A DNA stretch of 64,000 nucleotides from Actinomyces oris (GTDB lineage: Bacteria > Actinomycetota > Actinomycetes > Actinomycetales > Actinomycetaceae). A program made the translations under genes and the position numbers. Position 1 is the first letter of the stretch. Each line of letters opens with the position of its first letter. The notes beneath the pieces are model-generated. The model saw only the letters and a list, made by a program, of their open reading frames with translations, made no database searches and was not told where the DNA came from. Below are positions 27,711 through 37,556 of the stretch, one piece after another. The stretch is taken from NCBI RefSeq assembly GCF_006546825.1, contig NZ_VICC01000007.1, forward strand, positions 62,001-126,000. Reading direction: 5' to 3'.

Positions 27711-28661
27711 ATGACTCAGTCCGCGAGCTCCGCCTCAGTCGGCCCCAGTGCCTCAGCAGCCGACTCCCTGCCCCCCACCGTCCCCGGGTGGGAGCACCGC
27801 TCCAGCGGCAAGGTCCGGGACGTCTACGCCCCCACCTCCGACGGCCCATGGGGTGGACAGGATGTGCTCCTCGTGGTCGCCTCGGACCGCATCAGCGCCT
27901 ACGACCACATTCTGGCCACCCCGATTCCGGACAAGGGCAAGGTCCTCACCGCCCTGAGCGCCTGGTGGTTCGAGCAGCTCGCCGACGTCGTCCCGAACCA
28001 CCTCGTCTCTCTCGACGTTCCCGCCCAGGTCGCCGGACGCGCCATGATCTGCCGGCGGCTGGAGATGTACCCGGTCGAGTGCGTGGCCCGCGGCTACCTC
28101 ACCGGCTCCGGCCTGGTCGAGTACCGACAGGGCGGCTCCGTCTGCGGCGTCGCCCTGCCCGAGGGCCTGACGGAGGCCTCCCGCCTTCCCGAGCCGATCT
28201 TCACCCCCGCCGCCAAGGCCGAGCTCGGCGAGCACGATGAGAACGTCACCTTCGAGCGCGTCGTCCAGATGGTGGGGGACAGCGCCGCCACCGCCCTGCG
28301 CGAGACCACGCTGGCCCTCTACTCCCGGGCCGCCGAGATCGCTCGGGACCGCGGCATCATCCTGGCCGACACCAAGTTCGAGCTCGGCACCGACGCCGAC
28401 GGCGAGCTGATCCTGGGCGACGAGGTCCTCACCCCCGACTCCTCCCGCTTCTGGCCCGCCGACGCCTGGGAGCCCGGTCGGGTCACCCCCTCCTTCGACA
28501 AGCAGTACGTGCGCGACTGGCTCACCTCTCCGGCCTCCGGCTGGGACCGGGACGGCGACCAGGAGCCCCCCGCCCTGCCCGGCGACGTCGTCGAACGGAC
28601 CCGCGCCCGCTACCTCGAGGCCTACGAGCGGCTCACCGGTCACCCTCTGGAGCTGTCATGA
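27711..28661 (+). CDS. purC: SAICAR synthetase
   Basis: Condenses CAIR with aspartate using ATP in purine synthesis. The 316-residue protein has the SSGKVRDVY nucleotide loop, [14 protein letters not shown], the [12 protein letters not shown] segment and DTKFELG; the family signature is complete. The first 24 residues are a Ser/Ala-rich extension. ATG 27711 is preferred over the longer open frame because residues before it are not conserved-looking and a hexamer fits. The stop overlaps the next gene (ATGA), coupling purC to a membrane protein of unknown role. Confidence 0.96.
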   Translation: MTQSASSASVGPSASAADSLPPTVPGWEHRSSGKVRDVYAPTSDGPWGGQDVLLVVASDRISAYDHILATPIPDKGKVLTALSAWWFEQLADVVPNHLVSLDVPAQVAGRAMICRRLEMYPVECVARGYLTGSGLVEYRQGGSVCGVALPEGLTEASRLPEPIFTPAAKAELGEHDENVTFERVVQMVGDSAATALRETTLALYSRAAEIARDRGIILADTKFELGTDADGELILGDEVLTPDSSRFWPADAWEPGRVTPSFDKQYVRDWLTSPASGWDRDGDQEPPALPGDVVERTRARYLEAYERLTGHPLELS

Positions 28662-29347
28662 CCACGACCTCATCCACCTCGGACCTTCCCGATACCGGGA
28701 GCGCCACCCGCGCCTTCAAACCGGGGCCGGGCTTCTATGTGCTGGTCGGCCTCATCGTCCTGACGATCGTGCTGGCGCTGTCGGCCGCCATCACCTCCGC
28801 CCTCGGGGCCACCGAGACCTCCCGCGTCCTGGGTGGTATCGCCCTGGTCCTCGTGGGGCTGGGCATGCTCGCCTCCTTGAGACTCTCCGCCCGTTCCCTG
28901 GTGGTCAACGCCCCCCGCCTGCGTCTGGAGCGCAACCGGGTCCGCGCGGCCCGGGCCCGGCAGGGCGGCGAGTCCTCCAAGAAGGGCGGCAGTGCCAAGG
29001 GCGCCCGCGGCAAGGGGGCCAAGGGCTCCCAATCCTCCCAACGGGGCTCGGGAACCGACGGTGCAACCCTGCCCGGCACCGATCTGGCAACGCTCACCGT
29101 GCCGGGAACCAAGGTGCTCGTGCCCGAGTCCACAGGCCGGCGCGAGCTGACCACCCTCGACGTGGTCTCCGGCCCCCTCACCACCGCACTGGCCGCGACG
29201 TCGTTCGGGCGCGCGGCCGACGAGCGCCTGGCCGGGACCTCCACCGGCGAGACCCTCATCCGTGTCGGCCAGCTCCTGCTCGGCGCCACCGGCTTCGTGC
29301 TTGTGGCCCTGGGGCTCGCCTCCATCCTGGGACAGGTGATCTCATGA
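28658..29347 (+). CDS. Unknown membrane protein coupled to purC
   Basis: A 229-residue protein with two helices near the N-terminus (about 26-48 and 58-76), a long basic low-complexity cytoplasmic region ([18 protein letters not shown]), a folded-looking segment and a C-terminal helix ([20 protein letters not shown]). It shares 4-base overlaps with purC before it and the next membrane gene after it, so all three are made as one unit. Nothing in it suggests a purine-pathway activity. Not recognised. Confidence 0.7.
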   Translation: MTTTSSTSDLPDTGSATRAFKPGPGFYVLVGLIVLTIVLALSAAITSALGATETSRVLGGIALVLVGLGMLASLRLSARSLVVNAPRLRLERNRVRAARARQGGESSKKGGSAKGARGKGAKGSQSSQRGSGTDGATLPGTDLATLTVPGTKVLVPESTGRRELTTLDVVSGPLTTALAATSFGRAADERLAGTSTGETLIRVGQLLLGATGFVLVALGLASILGQVIS

Positions 29348-31080
29348 CCCCCCGCGACCGACGTCCCGACAACGAGCAGGGGCCCGTCAACTGGGGCATC
29401 ATGCCCAAGCGGACCCCACGACCGAAGAGCGCCTCCGCCCGGTCCGGCGGCAACGGGCTGCTGGAGGTCGTCCGCTCCGGCAACAATCCGGCCCCCACCG
29501 GCTCGTCCGCCTCGGCCTCTTCGTCCGCCTCGGGAGTCTCCGCGGCCTCCGCCGCCGGCTCGGCCGCCAGTTCCGCCGGCGCCCATGATGCGAGCGGTGC
29601 GGCAGTCATGACGGAGGAGGACCTGCGCTCAGCCGCGGCCCAGGCCATCGCCTCAGGAACCGCTGACGCCGTCGACGCCGCCATCGCCATCGACCTGGCC
29701 GACGTGCCCGACGAGCCCGCCGGCTGGGCCGGCTCCGCCCTGTCCGCCGGCTCGCCCGCCTCGCCGGTCGCCCTGCGCGCCGTCGGCGGGCCCTCCAACA
29801 CCCCCGGGGACCATGGCGAGACCGCCCCGACGGGCGCCCCGGACCCGCTCCCTGCCAGCGCCGGCAGTGCCGCCAGCGCTCCCGGCTCCCCCGCCCCTCA
29901 GCAGCGGGCCGCGGCCGGCGCCGACGGCCGCTCACCGCGACCCGTCGTGCGACCCACCGCCGTCGACGGGCCCGGCAGCGCACCCCAGACGGGAGCCACC
30001 ACCACCCGCGTCTTCACCATCTCCCAAGGCAAGCCCGAGGCCGTGCCCAGCAGTGCGTCCACGGCATCCGCTGCATCCGCGGCCTCCGTGGCGGCTGCGC
30101 CGTCGGCGACCGCGGCACCGGCCGCACCTGCACCTGCACCAGCGGCACCGGCAGCCTCGGCCCCCAGTGCCGCAGCCCCCTCCGCCCGCGGCTACCAGAC
30201 GCGCCCCAGTCCCGCCGCCCCCGCCACTACCGCCCCCGCCGCGCCCACGAGCCCGGCGGCCCAGCCCGAGGCCGAGGAGGACGCCGGCATCCTGGCCGAG
30301 TCCAGCGCCTGGGAGGCGGCCACCAACGCCCTGGACGCCGAGGAGATCAAAGCCCAGGGAGGCACTGACTGGGGGGTGGGGCGCGGCCCCGCCAAGGGAC
30401 GCGGACCCCGCCGCCCCTCCTCGGGCACCGACTGGGGCGTGGGGCGCGGAAGCGCCAAGAGCGCCGCTGCCCGAACCCGCTCCCCGTGGCCGGCGGCTGT
30501 GCGCCGCCAGCGCCTGGCCGGCGTGGCCTTCGCCCTGCTCGGCCTGGTCCTGGCCACCGCCTCGGCCATGAACCTGGCCCGCAACGCCGAGGCCGGCCAC
30601 CCGTGGATCCCGCCGTGGCTCGTCGCGGTCCTCGGCGGTGCCGGGCTGGTGGCCGCTGCCGGGTACCTGGCATGGGCCGGAGGCACGCCTGTGCGCCGTG
30701 AGGCCGAGCGCTGGAAGCCCGGTGTGCTCGATGCCGCCGCCGGCCTGACCACCGGGTCCGTCAAGGTCCACGACCCCGCCCGGCTGGTGGCCCGCGCTCG
30801 CGGACCGCTCCTTCCGGGCACCTCCGAGCGCGGCGACGAGACGGCCCCCACTGTGGACTCCGGCCCCACGCCGGTCATGGGCACCTCCACCGTCGACCAG
30901 TCCCTCCACGCCCCCGCCGGTGTTGCCGGTGCCGTGGGCGGGTTCATGCTCGCCAGCGCCGTGGTCTGCGCCGTCGTCGCCCTCATCCTGGGCTCCAGCT
31001 GGCTCATCGCCACGGCCGCCCTCACCCTGGGCGGAGTCGTGGCGATTCGGCTGGCCGGCGAGTGGCTCGGCCAAGTCTGA
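29344..31080 (+). CDS. Unknown Ala/Ser/Pro-rich protein with C-terminal membrane helices
   Basis: A 578-residue protein. About 370 N-terminal residues are low-complexity (Ala, Ser, Pro, Thr), probably a disordered cytoplasmic region. It contains the repeat GTDWGVGRGxAKxxxxR twice in tandem, and NWGIMPKR near the start resembles it. Four helices follow in two pairs (about 383-440 and 525-572). The start overlaps the stop of the preceding gene by 4 bases. It lies 87 bases before purS. Not recognised; the shared operon suggests a partner of the preceding membrane protein rather than an enzyme. Confidence 0.7.
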   Translation: MTPRDRRPDNEQGPVNWGIMPKRTPRPKSASARSGGNGLLEVVRSGNNPAPTGSSASASSSASGVSAASAAGSAASSAGAHDASGAAVMTEEDLRSAAAQAIASGTADAVDAAIAIDLADVPDEPAGWAGSALSAGSPASPVALRAVGGPSNTPGDHGETAPTGAPDPLPASAGSAASAPGSPAPQQRAAAGADGRSPRPVVRPTAVDGPGSAPQTGATTTRVFTISQGKPEAVPSSASTASAASAASVAAAPSATAAPAAPAPAPAAPAASAPSAAAPSARGYQTRPSPAAPATTAPAAPTSPAAQPEAEEDAGILAESSAWEAATNALDAEEIKAQGGTDWGVGRGPAKGRGPRRPSSGTDWGVGRGSAKSAAARTRSPWPAAVRRQRLAGVAFALLGLVLATASAMNLARNAEAGHPWIPPWLVAVLGGAGLVAAAGYLAWAGGTPVRREAERWKPGVLDAAAGLTTGSVKVHDPARLVARARGPLLPGTSERGDETAPTVDSGPTPVMGTSTVDQSLHAPAGVAGAVGGFMLASAVVCAVVALILGSSWLIATAALTLGGVVAIRLAGEWLGQV

Positions 31081-31122
31081 GCCACGTCGAGACGGCAGGC
31101 AGTGTCCCGGGCTGCATACAGG

Positions 31123-31128
31123 TAGTCT
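31123..31128 (+). promoter_or_regulatory. -10 hexamer of purS
   Basis: TAGTCT about 40 nt before the purS ATG. With it purSQ could be transcribed separately from the purC operon. Confidence 0.35.
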
Positions 31129-31167
31129 TGGGCTGCGCACTCATCCCGCCTGATCCGAGGAGCACCC

Positions 31168-31422
31168 ATGGGACGCATCGTCGTCGAGGTCATGCCCAAG
31201 CCCGAGATTCTTGACCCCCAGGGCAAGGCGGTCGTCGGAAGCCTTCCCCGCCTCGGCTTCGAGCAGTTCACCGGGGTGCGGCAGGGCCGTCGCTTCGAGC
31301 TGACCGTGGACGGCCCCGTCACCGAGGAGCACCTGGCCGCCGCCCGCCAGGCCGCCGACACCCTCCTGTCCAACCCGATCATTGAGGACGTCGTCTCCGT
31401 CGCCGCCGACGAGGAGGCCTGA
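31168..31422 (+). CDS. purS: FGAM synthetase subunit PurS
   Basis: Small bridging subunit (84 residues) of the three-part phosphoribosylformylglycinamidine synthetase, passing ammonia between PurQ and PurL. The segments RIVVEVMPKPEILDPQGKAV and VRQGRRFEL are typical of the family. The start has GAGGAG upstream. It is followed after 3 bases by purQ. Confidence 0.93.
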   Translation: MGRIVVEVMPKPEILDPQGKAVVGSLPRLGFEQFTGVRQGRRFELTVDGPVTEEHLAAARQAADTLLSNPIIEDVVSVAADEEA

Positions 31423-31425
31423 GCC

Positions 31426-32148
31426 GTGAGTGAGTCGCTCAGCAGCTCCCCCGCCGCCCGTATCGGCGTCATCACCTTCCCCGGAACGCTCGACGACGTC
31501 GATGCCGCCCGCGCCGTGCGCCTGGCCGGGGCCGAACCAGTGAGCCTGTGGCACAAGGACGCCGACCTGCACGGGGTCGACGCCGTCGTCGTGCCGGGAG
31601 GCTTCTCCTACGGCGACTACCTGCGCTGCGGCGCCATCGCCCGCTTCGCCCCTGTCATGGAGGAGGTCGTGGCCGCCGCCGAGCACGGCATGCCGGTCCT
31701 CGGCATCTGCAACGGCTTCCAGATCCTCGCCGAGGCCCACCTCCTGCCCGGCGCCCTCCTGCGCAACGCGAACCAGCGCTTCATCTGCGTCGAGCAGCGC
31801 CTGCGCGTGGAGAACACCCAGACCGCCTGGACCAACCGGTATGCGGAGGGGGAGGAGATCGTCGTTCCCATGAAGAACGGCGAGGGCAACTTCATCGCCT
31901 CCCCCGAGGAGCTCGACCGCCTCGAGGGGGAGGGACTCGTCGTCTTCCGCTACGTGGGCAACCCCAACGGCTCGGCCCGCGACATTGCCGGCGTGCGCAA
32001 CGAACGTGGCAACGTCGTCGGACTCATGCCCCACCCTGAGCACGCCGTGGAGCTCGGTTTCGGTCCCGGCTCGCAGGCCGGCCCGCGCACCGGGACCGAC
32101 GGTCTGGGAGTCTTCCGCTCCGCCATCGACTCGCTGCTGGCCGTCTGA
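31426..32148 (+). CDS. purQ: FGAM synthetase subunit PurQ (glutaminase)
   Basis: Class I glutamine amidotransferase that frees ammonia from glutamine for PurL. The catalytic triad is visible: Cys95 in LGICNGFQ, His203 and Glu205 in MPHPEHA. The 240 residues include [15 protein letters not shown] and the RNANQRF segment of the family. The start is GTG 31426, with three bases after the purS stop and the expected N-terminal [10 protein letters not shown] strand. The hairpin after it ends the operon. Confidence 0.96.
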   Translation: MSESLSSSPAARIGVITFPGTLDDVDAARAVRLAGAEPVSLWHKDADLHGVDAVVVPGGFSYGDYLRCGAIARFAPVMEEVVAAAEHGMPVLGICNGFQILAEAHLLPGALLRNANQRFICVEQRLRVENTQTAWTNRYAEGEEIVVPMKNGEGNFIASPEELDRLEGEGLVVFRYVGNPNGSARDIAGVRNERGNVVGLMPHPEHAVELGFGPGSQAGPRTGTDGLGVFRSAIDSLLAV

Positions 32149-32160
32149 CGACCCCGTATC

Positions 32161-32198
32161 CGGCACCCACCCCTGACAGCCGTCAGAGGTGGGTGCCG
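32161..32198 (+). terminator. Hairpin terminator after purQ
   Basis: CGGCACCCACC pairs with GGTGGGTGCCG, with an inner CTGAC/GTCAG stem, 12 bases after the stop. Confidence 0.75.
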
Positions 32199-32215
32199 AG
32201 TCATTCCCCGTCACG

Positions 32216-32224
32216 TTATCCACA
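32216..32224 (+). promoter_or_regulatory. DnaA box (exact)
   Basis: TTATCCACA, the strict DnaA consensus, 18 bases after the purQ terminator. Confidence 0.6.
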
Positions 32225-32513
32225 GATCCGCTTCGAGCCTGTGCAGAACTGTGGAGAGAACCGGGCCGCCCCTCGCTCGGCGGACCTGGTCGTGACCGCG
32301 CTCAAGTTGCATGGCGATGAGGAATGTGCTGTGGCAGCTGTCGGGGGCTCTGCCTCGGGATGACCGAGAGGGCGAGCGCGACTGATTGGATGATTATCCC
32401 GGATTTTCAGCCAAAACTCGGTGTCCAGGGATGTCATGTCAAGGTGCGTGGCGGCATATGCGGGGCGCTGCCGGCAGGGGTGCTTGCCCGGGGACGGTGG
32501 TGCTGAGGGGGCG

Positions 32514-32522
32514 TTGTGCACA
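32514..32522 (+). promoter_or_regulatory. DnaA-box-like site
   Basis: TTGTGCACA fits the looser actinobacterial box pattern TTRTNCACA. Confidence 0.45.
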
Positions 32523-32568
32523 GGTGGAATGGCGACATCCCACAAACCCCCACAGCCATGCACAAGCC

Positions 32569-32577
32569 TGTGGACAC
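32569..32577 (-). promoter_or_regulatory. DnaA-box-like site (one mismatch)
   Basis: Reads GTGTCCACA on the minus strand, one base from TTGTCCACA, 4 bases from the exact box that follows. Confidence 0.4.
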
Positions 32578-32581
32578 GACC

Positions 32582-32590
32582 TGTGGATAA
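32582..32590 (-). promoter_or_regulatory. DnaA box (exact)
   Basis: Reads TTATCCACA on the minus strand, inverted relative to the box at 32216. Confidence 0.6.
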
Positions 32591-32752
32591 CTCGGCCTGC
32601 GATGTGATGAAGTCCCCTGGGCTGGCTCCCCCAGTGCGCGGCTGTCGGCCGCTCACCGGTCGGGGTGTGCTGCGAGACGTGCTCGTTGCGGCGGGTCTTG
32701 AGAAAAACCGCCGTCAGCTCTGGCAAGGCCCTTGTGAGCTCCTGCCTGTTGA

Positions 32753-33103
32753 TTACCTGCCGGTGACGGTGCGGTTGTGGCGCATCGCGACGTCAACCCA
32801 GAAGGTGAGGTGGTCGTCGTCGGCGATGGCCTCGGGCGCGACGGTGACCCAGCCGGGCCCCATGACTCGCCCGGCCCCCATCTGAGCTCGCCTCGCACCC
32901 GGTTCGCCCAGGAGCGTTTCGTGGCGGTCGGCGGCGACGCGTACCAGGAGGTCCCCGGTCTTCCCGGCGCTGACGATCATCTTGTCGTTGACCATGATCG
33001 CGCGGCCTCCGAACATGGGGACCTCGCGCACGTCCGGTTCGTCGTCAACCAGCGTGCGGATGCGCTGAACGAGGTGGTGCTGCTCAGGTGTCATGGCTGC
33101 CAT
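32753..33103 (-). CDS. TfoX N-terminal-domain protein
   Basis: A 116-residue protein resembling the N-terminal half of TfoX/Sxy: helix with IRTLVDDEP, then VPMFGGRAIMVNDKMIVSAG and LLVRVAADRHETLL, the expected beta-alpha pattern. It lacks the C-terminal half of Sxy, so a role in competence should not be assumed; such stand-alone domains are common in actinobacteria and of unknown function. ATG 33103 is chosen for AGGAG 8 nt upstream; an in-frame ATG three codons on is possible. Confidence 0.85.
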   Translation of the reverse strand: MAAMTPEQHHLVQRIRTLVDDEPDVREVPMFGGRAIMVNDKMIVSAGKTGDLLVRVAADRHETLLGEPGARRAQMGAGRVMGPGWVTVAPEAIADDDHLTFWVDVAMRHNRTVTGR

Positions 33104-33333
33104 CGCTTCGTCTCCTGTGGGCGGTCAGTCGGTCAAGGGCTGCCAGTGCCGGGGTGAGGACGTCTGACTTCCGCGCCTGTGTCCCGGGAGCCGACCAGAC
33201 CGGCGGCCGGGTGTCCACAGCGCTGACATGAGCGAGATCGCTGCCGAAGTGACCAGTGGAGATCGTTGAAATTCTGCGGTTGTTCCGCGGCACGTGGCGT
33301 CTGTGCGGAGTTAATGTCAGCGCCATGGACACT

Positions 33334-33352
33334 GACGCCCCTGTGGGGCGTC
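33334..33352 (-). terminator. Hairpin after the glycosyltransferase gene
   Basis: GACGCCCC-TGT-GGGGCGTC, an 8-bp perfect stem 16 bases beyond the minus-strand stop at 33368. Confidence 0.5.
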
Positions 33353-33367
33353 TTTCTCGTCGACTCC

Positions 33368-34780
33368 TCAGCCCACCAGGTCGGCCACGATCTGCAGGAG
33401 GTCCTGCAGGTGCCGGTTGGACAGGAACTCCCGGCGCACGGACTCGTGGGCGGCCAGCCCCATCTCCTGGGCCCGCTCGGGGAAGAGCAGTAGGTCGCGC
33501 ACGGCCTCGGCCCAAGCGAGGCCGTTGGCCGGGTCGACCAGGACGCCGTCGACGCCGTCGTCGATCTGGTCGCGGATGCCGCCGACTGCGGAGGCGACTA
33601 CCGGGGCCTTCTTCCACATCGCCTCGGCCACGGTCAGTCCGAAGGCCTCGATGAGGGAGCGCTGGGTGACGACCGAGCTGACTCGCTGGATGGCATTGAC
33701 GACGGTGGCGTTGACCTCCCGGTCCTCCATGCTCACGGCGGCCACGTGGATCCGCGAGGCGACCGATTCCGGCAGCACCGAGCAGCGCTCCACGATCTGG
33801 GTGAGGGTGGCCTGCGACTCGGGCCCATCCGGGGTCGGGCCGACCAGCAGTAGGTGGGCATCCTCGGGCAGCACGGCGATGTTCTCGGCGAAGGCCTCCA
33901 CCAGCTCTAGGCCGCCCTTGAGGCGGTCCCAGCGGTTGACCTGGGTGACGACCCGGGCCCCCAGCGGCACCTGACCACCGGCCAGGACCGGGTCATCGGC
34001 CAGGCCGCGGAAGGCGTCGGCGCGCCCGTCGTGACGCATGAAGGGCACCGCCTCGAAGGGCGGCTCGCCGGCGAAGATCCCGGACAGGCGCGCCACCGAC
34101 CAGGCCTCGTCCAGGTCCAGGACCCGGTTCTTGGGGGAGTCGGCGTCGATGGAGGGGGCCAGGACCGCGCAGCGCTCGGCCTCGATGTAGGGCGGGCGGT
34201 ACTCGGGGCGGGAGACGATGACGAGGTCCACGTCCTCCAGGTAGCGGTCCAGGAAGGCCCAGGCGTAGTCGGCGGCCTCGCCTGCGCCCTCGGCCCCGGC
34301 GTGGCAGCGCCAGATGACCGTGGCGCCCGCCGCCTTGAGGGCCTTGGCCAGGCCCGCCGTGGGCGGGTCGTGCAGGATGACGACGTCGTCGGGGCGGACC
34401 TCCTCGACGATGTTCTCCGCGTTGGAGGCCAGGACGTGCTCGTAGATGTCGCGCTGCTTGTCCCCGAGCTTGCCGCCGTCGCCGTGGTCCCCGTGGATGC
34501 CGGCGTGCAGGCGGGCCGCGATCCGGGTGAACTCCTCGGGGGCGTCCAGGGTCAGCCAGCGCACGTTAAGGCCAGCGCCCAGGGAGTAGCCCACGAGGGG
34601 GGCGACCGTCTCCGCCGGCCCCGAGCCGGCGGCTGCCGACGGCGTGACCGTCCACACGGTGCGCCCCTCCAGCAGGGCCTCGGCCCCGGTCAGGCTGGTG
34701 TGCAGTCGTTTGATGGCCACCTCGTCCAGGTGGCTCTCCAAGTGCGACAGGGGCAGCGGGGCGACGTCGATGTCTCTCAT
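33368..34780 (-). CDS. GT4 glycosyltransferase, trehalose synthase (TreT)-like
   Basis: A 470-residue cytoplasmic GT-B glycosyltransferase. The C-terminal half has the GT4 pattern: ARVVTQVNRWDRLKGG, a LLLVGPTPDGPES strand and EAFGLTVAEAMW (the EX7E motif), then ASAVGGIRDQI and GVLVDP. The N-terminal half, with WLTLDAPEEFTRIAARLHAG and VVILHDPPTAGLAKAL, resembles trehalose glycosyltransferring synthases that join NDP-glucose and glucose. Other GT4 activities cannot be excluded. ATG 34780 is chosen for GGGGGAAG upstream and the conserved-looking N-terminus; the open frame beyond it is low-complexity. Divergent from purL. Confidence 0.65.
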   Translation of the reverse strand: MRDIDVAPLPLSHLESHLDEVAIKRLHTSLTGAEALLEGRTVWTVTPSAAAGSGPAETVAPLVGYSLGAGLNVRWLTLDAPEEFTRIAARLHAGIHGDHGDGGKLGDKQRDIYEHVLASNAENIVEEVRPDDVVILHDPPTAGLAKALKAAGATVIWRCHAGAEGAGEAADYAWAFLDRYLEDVDLVIVSRPEYRPPYIEAERCAVLAPSIDADSPKNRVLDLDEAWSVARLSGIFAGEPPFEAVPFMRHDGRADAFRGLADDPVLAGGQVPLGARVVTQVNRWDRLKGGLELVEAFAENIAVLPEDAHLLLVGPTPDGPESQATLTQIVERCSVLPESVASRIHVAAVSMEDREVNATVVNAIQRVSSVVTQRSLIEAFGLTVAEAMWKKAPVVASAVGGIRDQIDDGVDGVLVDPANGLAWAEAVRDLLLFPERAQEMGLAAHESVRREFLSNRHLQDLLQIVADLVG

Positions 34781-34964
34781 GCCATGATCTTCCCCCGAAA
34801 TCTTGTGAGGCGCAGCACTTTGGGCTTGGGCGTGGCGTCTTGTTGCTGTTTCGGCATTCTTCTGGCTGGATTCCGCAGAGCGCCGATCGGGCTCGCGTGG
34901 GGTGCTCGGGGTGTGCGGGGCGCGGTCCCGCGTGGGTGGTGGTGTGAGGTTCCGTGGGCGTGGG

Positions 34965-34970
34965 TAGGCT
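34965..34970 (+). promoter_or_regulatory. -10 hexamer of purL
   Basis: TAGGCT 38 nt before the purL ATG, giving a short leader with AGGAG near the start. Confidence 0.4.
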
Positions 34971-35007
34971 TGGCTCGGCCGCACTCCCTCGTCAACCAGG
35001 AGCCCCC

Positions 35008-37368
35008 ATGGCGTCCGAGCCCATGATCCCCGCCGCCCACCCCGACACCGTTGCCGACGCCGCCGCGACGCCCGACAGGGAGATGCCCTGGAAGGAGCTG
35101 GGCCTCAAGGCCGACGAGTACGAGTCCATCCGCGAGCTGCTGGGGCGCCGCCCCACCAACGCCGAGCTGGCCATGTACTCGGTCATGTGGTCCGAGCACT
35201 GCTCCTACAAGTCCTCCAAGATTCACCTGCGCCAGTTCGGCGCCAAGACCACCCCCGAGATGCGCGAGCACCTCCTGGTCGGCATGGGGGAGAACGCCGG
35301 CGTCGTCGACATCGGCGACGGCTGGGCCGTGACCTACAAGGTCGAGTCCCACAACCACCCCAGCTATGTCGAGCCCTACCAGGGTGCCGCCACCGGCGTG
35401 GGCGGCATCGTGCGCGACATCATCTCCATGGGCGCGCGGCCCGTGGCCGTCATGGACCAGCTGCGCTTCGGCGCCGTCGACCACCCCGACACCGCGCGCG
35501 TCGTCCACGGCGTCGTGGCCGGCGTGGGCACCTACGGCAACTCCCTGGGCCTGCCCAACATCGGCGGCGAGACCGAGTTCGACTCCTCCTACCAGGAGAA
35601 CCCACTGGTCAACGCCCTGTGCGTGGGCGTGCTGCGCCACGAGGACATCCACCTGGCCAACGCCACCGGCGCCGGCAACAAGGTGGTGCTCTTCGGGGCC
35701 CGCACCGGCGGGGACGGCATCGGCGGGGCCTCCATCCTGGCCTCGGAGTCCTTCGAGGACGGCATGCCCGCCAAGCGCCCCAGCGTCCAGGTGGGCGACC
35801 CCTTCATGGAGAAGGTCCTTATCGAGTGCTGCCTCGACCTGTTCGGCGCCGGGCTCGTGCTCGGCATCCAGGACCTGGGCGCCGCCGGCATCTCCTGCGC
35901 CACCTCCGAGCTGGCCTCCAACGGCGACGGCGGCATGCACGTGGACCTGGAGAAGGTGCTCCTGCGCGACCCCACCCTGACCGCCGGGGAGATCCTCATG
36001 AGCGAGTCCCAGGAGCGCATGATGGCCGTCGTCGCGCCCGACAAGCTCGAGGAGTTCATGGCCGTCATCGACAAGTGGGACGTCGAGGCCGCCGTCATCG
36101 GGGAGGTCAACGGCTCGGGCCGCCTGACCATCGACCACTTCGGGGAGCGGATCGTCGACGTCGACCCGCGCACCGTGGCCCACGAGGGTCCCACCTACGA
36201 GCGTCCCTACGCCCGCCCCGCCTGGCAGGACGCGCTCAACGCCGACACCACCGAGCGCCTGGCCCGCCCCGAGTCCGCCACCGAGCTGGCCGAGCAGGTG
36301 CGCGCCGTCGTCACCAGTCCCAACCAGGCCTCCACCGCCTGGGTGACCGACCAGTACGACCGCTTCGTGCGCGGCGACACCGCCCTGTGCCAGCCCGACG
36401 ACGCCGGCGTCATCCGTGTCGACGAGGCCACCGGCCGGGGTGTGGCCATTTCCACCGACGCCAACGGCCGCTTCACCAAGCTCGACCCCGCCACCGGCGC
36501 CGCCCAGGCCCTGGCCGAGTCCTACCGCAATGTGTGCACCGTGGGCGCCCGGCCCCTGGCCGTCACCGACTGCCTCAACTTCGGCTCGCCGGAGGACCCC
36601 GACGCCATGTGGCAGCTCGTCGAGGCCATCACCGGCCTGGCCGACGCCTGCGCCGTCATGGGCGTGCCGGTCACCGGCGGCAACGTCTCGCTCTACAACT
36701 CCCACGGCAAGGTCAAGGGGCAGATCGACTCCTCGATCAACCCCACGCCCGTCGTCGGCGTCCTGGGCGTCATGGGCGACGTGCGCCGTGCCAACCCCTC
36801 GGGCTGGCACGAGGAGGGCCTGGCCATCATGGCCCTGGGCGCCACCGCCGACGAGCTCGACGGCTCGGCCTGGTCCCGTGTGGTCCACGACCACCTCGGC
36901 GGGCTGCCCCCGCGCGTCGACCTCGAGGCGGAGATGGCGCTCGGGCGGGTGCTGCTGGCCCTCAGCGAGGCGGAGGGCCCCGGCGGCGAGCCGCTGGTGC
37001 GTGCCGCCCACGACTGCTCGACCGGCGGCCTCATCCAGACCCTCGTGGACTCCTGCCTGCGCTGCGGCGTCGGCGCCAGCGTGGACCTGACCGCTATCCA
37101 GGAGGAGGGCGTGGACGACTTCACCGCCCTGTTCTCCGAGTCCGGGGCCCGCGTGATCGTTGCCGTGCGCGAGGAGCTCGTGCCCGCCGTCACCGCGGCC
37201 GCTGAGGCTGAGGACGTCGCCGTGGCGCGTTTGGGGACCACCGGCGGTGACCTGCTCGTCGTGGCCGGCAGTGACCTGCTCTCCGACGGCGGTGCCGGGC
37301 GTCCCCTCGTCCTGGACCTGGCCGAGCTCGGGGCCGACGTCGAGGGCGTCCTGCCGGCGCTGTTCTGA
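35008..37368 (+). CDS. purL: FGAM synthetase subunit PurL
   Basis: ATP-dependent large subunit converting FGAR and ammonia to FGAM; works with PurS and PurQ. The 786-residue size is that of the small PurL type, which needs separate PurQ and PurS. It has the tandem half arrangement: [16 protein letters not shown], the ESHNHPS signature, GVGGIVRDI, then [12 protein letters not shown] and, in the second half, a [13 protein letters not shown] block and DCSTGGL. ATG 35008 follows CCAGGAG. It is separated from purQ by 2.9 kb containing unrelated genes on the opposite strand, so it has its own promoter. Confidence 0.97.
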   Translation: MASEPMIPAAHPDTVADAAATPDREMPWKELGLKADEYESIRELLGRRPTNAELAMYSVMWSEHCSYKSSKIHLRQFGAKTTPEMREHLLVGMGENAGVVDIGDGWAVTYKVESHNHPSYVEPYQGAATGVGGIVRDIISMGARPVAVMDQLRFGAVDHPDTARVVHGVVAGVGTYGNSLGLPNIGGETEFDSSYQENPLVNALCVGVLRHEDIHLANATGAGNKVVLFGARTGGDGIGGASILASESFEDGMPAKRPSVQVGDPFMEKVLIECCLDLFGAGLVLGIQDLGAAGISCATSELASNGDGGMHVDLEKVLLRDPTLTAGEILMSESQERMMAVVAPDKLEEFMAVIDKWDVEAAVIGEVNGSGRLTIDHFGERIVDVDPRTVAHEGPTYERPYARPAWQDALNADTTERLARPESATELAEQVRAVVTSPNQASTAWVTDQYDRFVRGDTALCQPDDAGVIRVDEATGRGVAISTDANGRFTKLDPATGAAQALAESYRNVCTVGARPLAVTDCLNFGSPEDPDAMWQLVEAITGLADACAVMGVPVTGGNVSLYNSHGKVKGQIDSSINPTPVVGVLGVMGDVRRANPSGWHEEGLAIMALGATADELDGSAWSRVVHDHLGGLPPRVDLEAEMALGRVLLALSEAEGPGGEPLVRAAHDCSTGGLIQTLVDSCLRCGVGASVDLTAIQEEGVDDFTALFSESGARVIVAVREELVPAVTAAAEAEDVAVARLGTTGGDLLVVAGSDLLSDGGAGRPLVLDLAELGADVEGVLPALF

Positions 37369-37377
37369 GACCCGTTC

Positions 37378-37524
37378 GCCGTCGGGGACTTCTCCTCGCG
37401 GCCGGGGGCATTCTGGTGCAGTCGGGGACGTTCGACGCCGTCGGGGACGGGAATCCTGTCCCCGGACGCGCAGGATGGCCCCGGCCGGAAGGACGCGCAC
37501 CCGGCTGCGTGGAATGTCCCCGTC
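37378..37524. repeat. 147-bp palindrome-rich element, copy 1
   Basis: A block full of GGGGAC/GTCCCC pairs, including the hairpin GGGGAC-N9-GTCCCC at 37443-37463. A second copy of exactly the same length, about 90% identical, lies 1.1 kb away at 38519-38665; an inverted, diverged copy lies near 56245-56425. It directly follows purL and may also terminate its transcript. Confidence 0.75.
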
Positions 37525-37556
37525 GGTCCGCCCTGCTGCGCCGGCGACGTGCCTCC

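Larger units (their letters stand above)
32199..32752. other. Intergenic region with DnaA-box cluster
   Basis: About 550 bases with no credible gene. It holds two exact TTATCCACA boxes in opposite orientation near its ends, two near-matches between them and an AT-richer stretch around 32385-32420. See the individual boxes. Confidence 0.5.

Noticed and set aside
32199-32752. Chromosomal replication origin
   Set aside because: DnaA boxes are present but dnaA, dnaN, rpmH and a strong AT-rich unwinding region are not; kept as a box cluster only.
35187-37205. Long Arg/His-rich open frame within purL
   Set aside because: Out-of-frame shadow of purL caused by high GC; composition is not protein-like.
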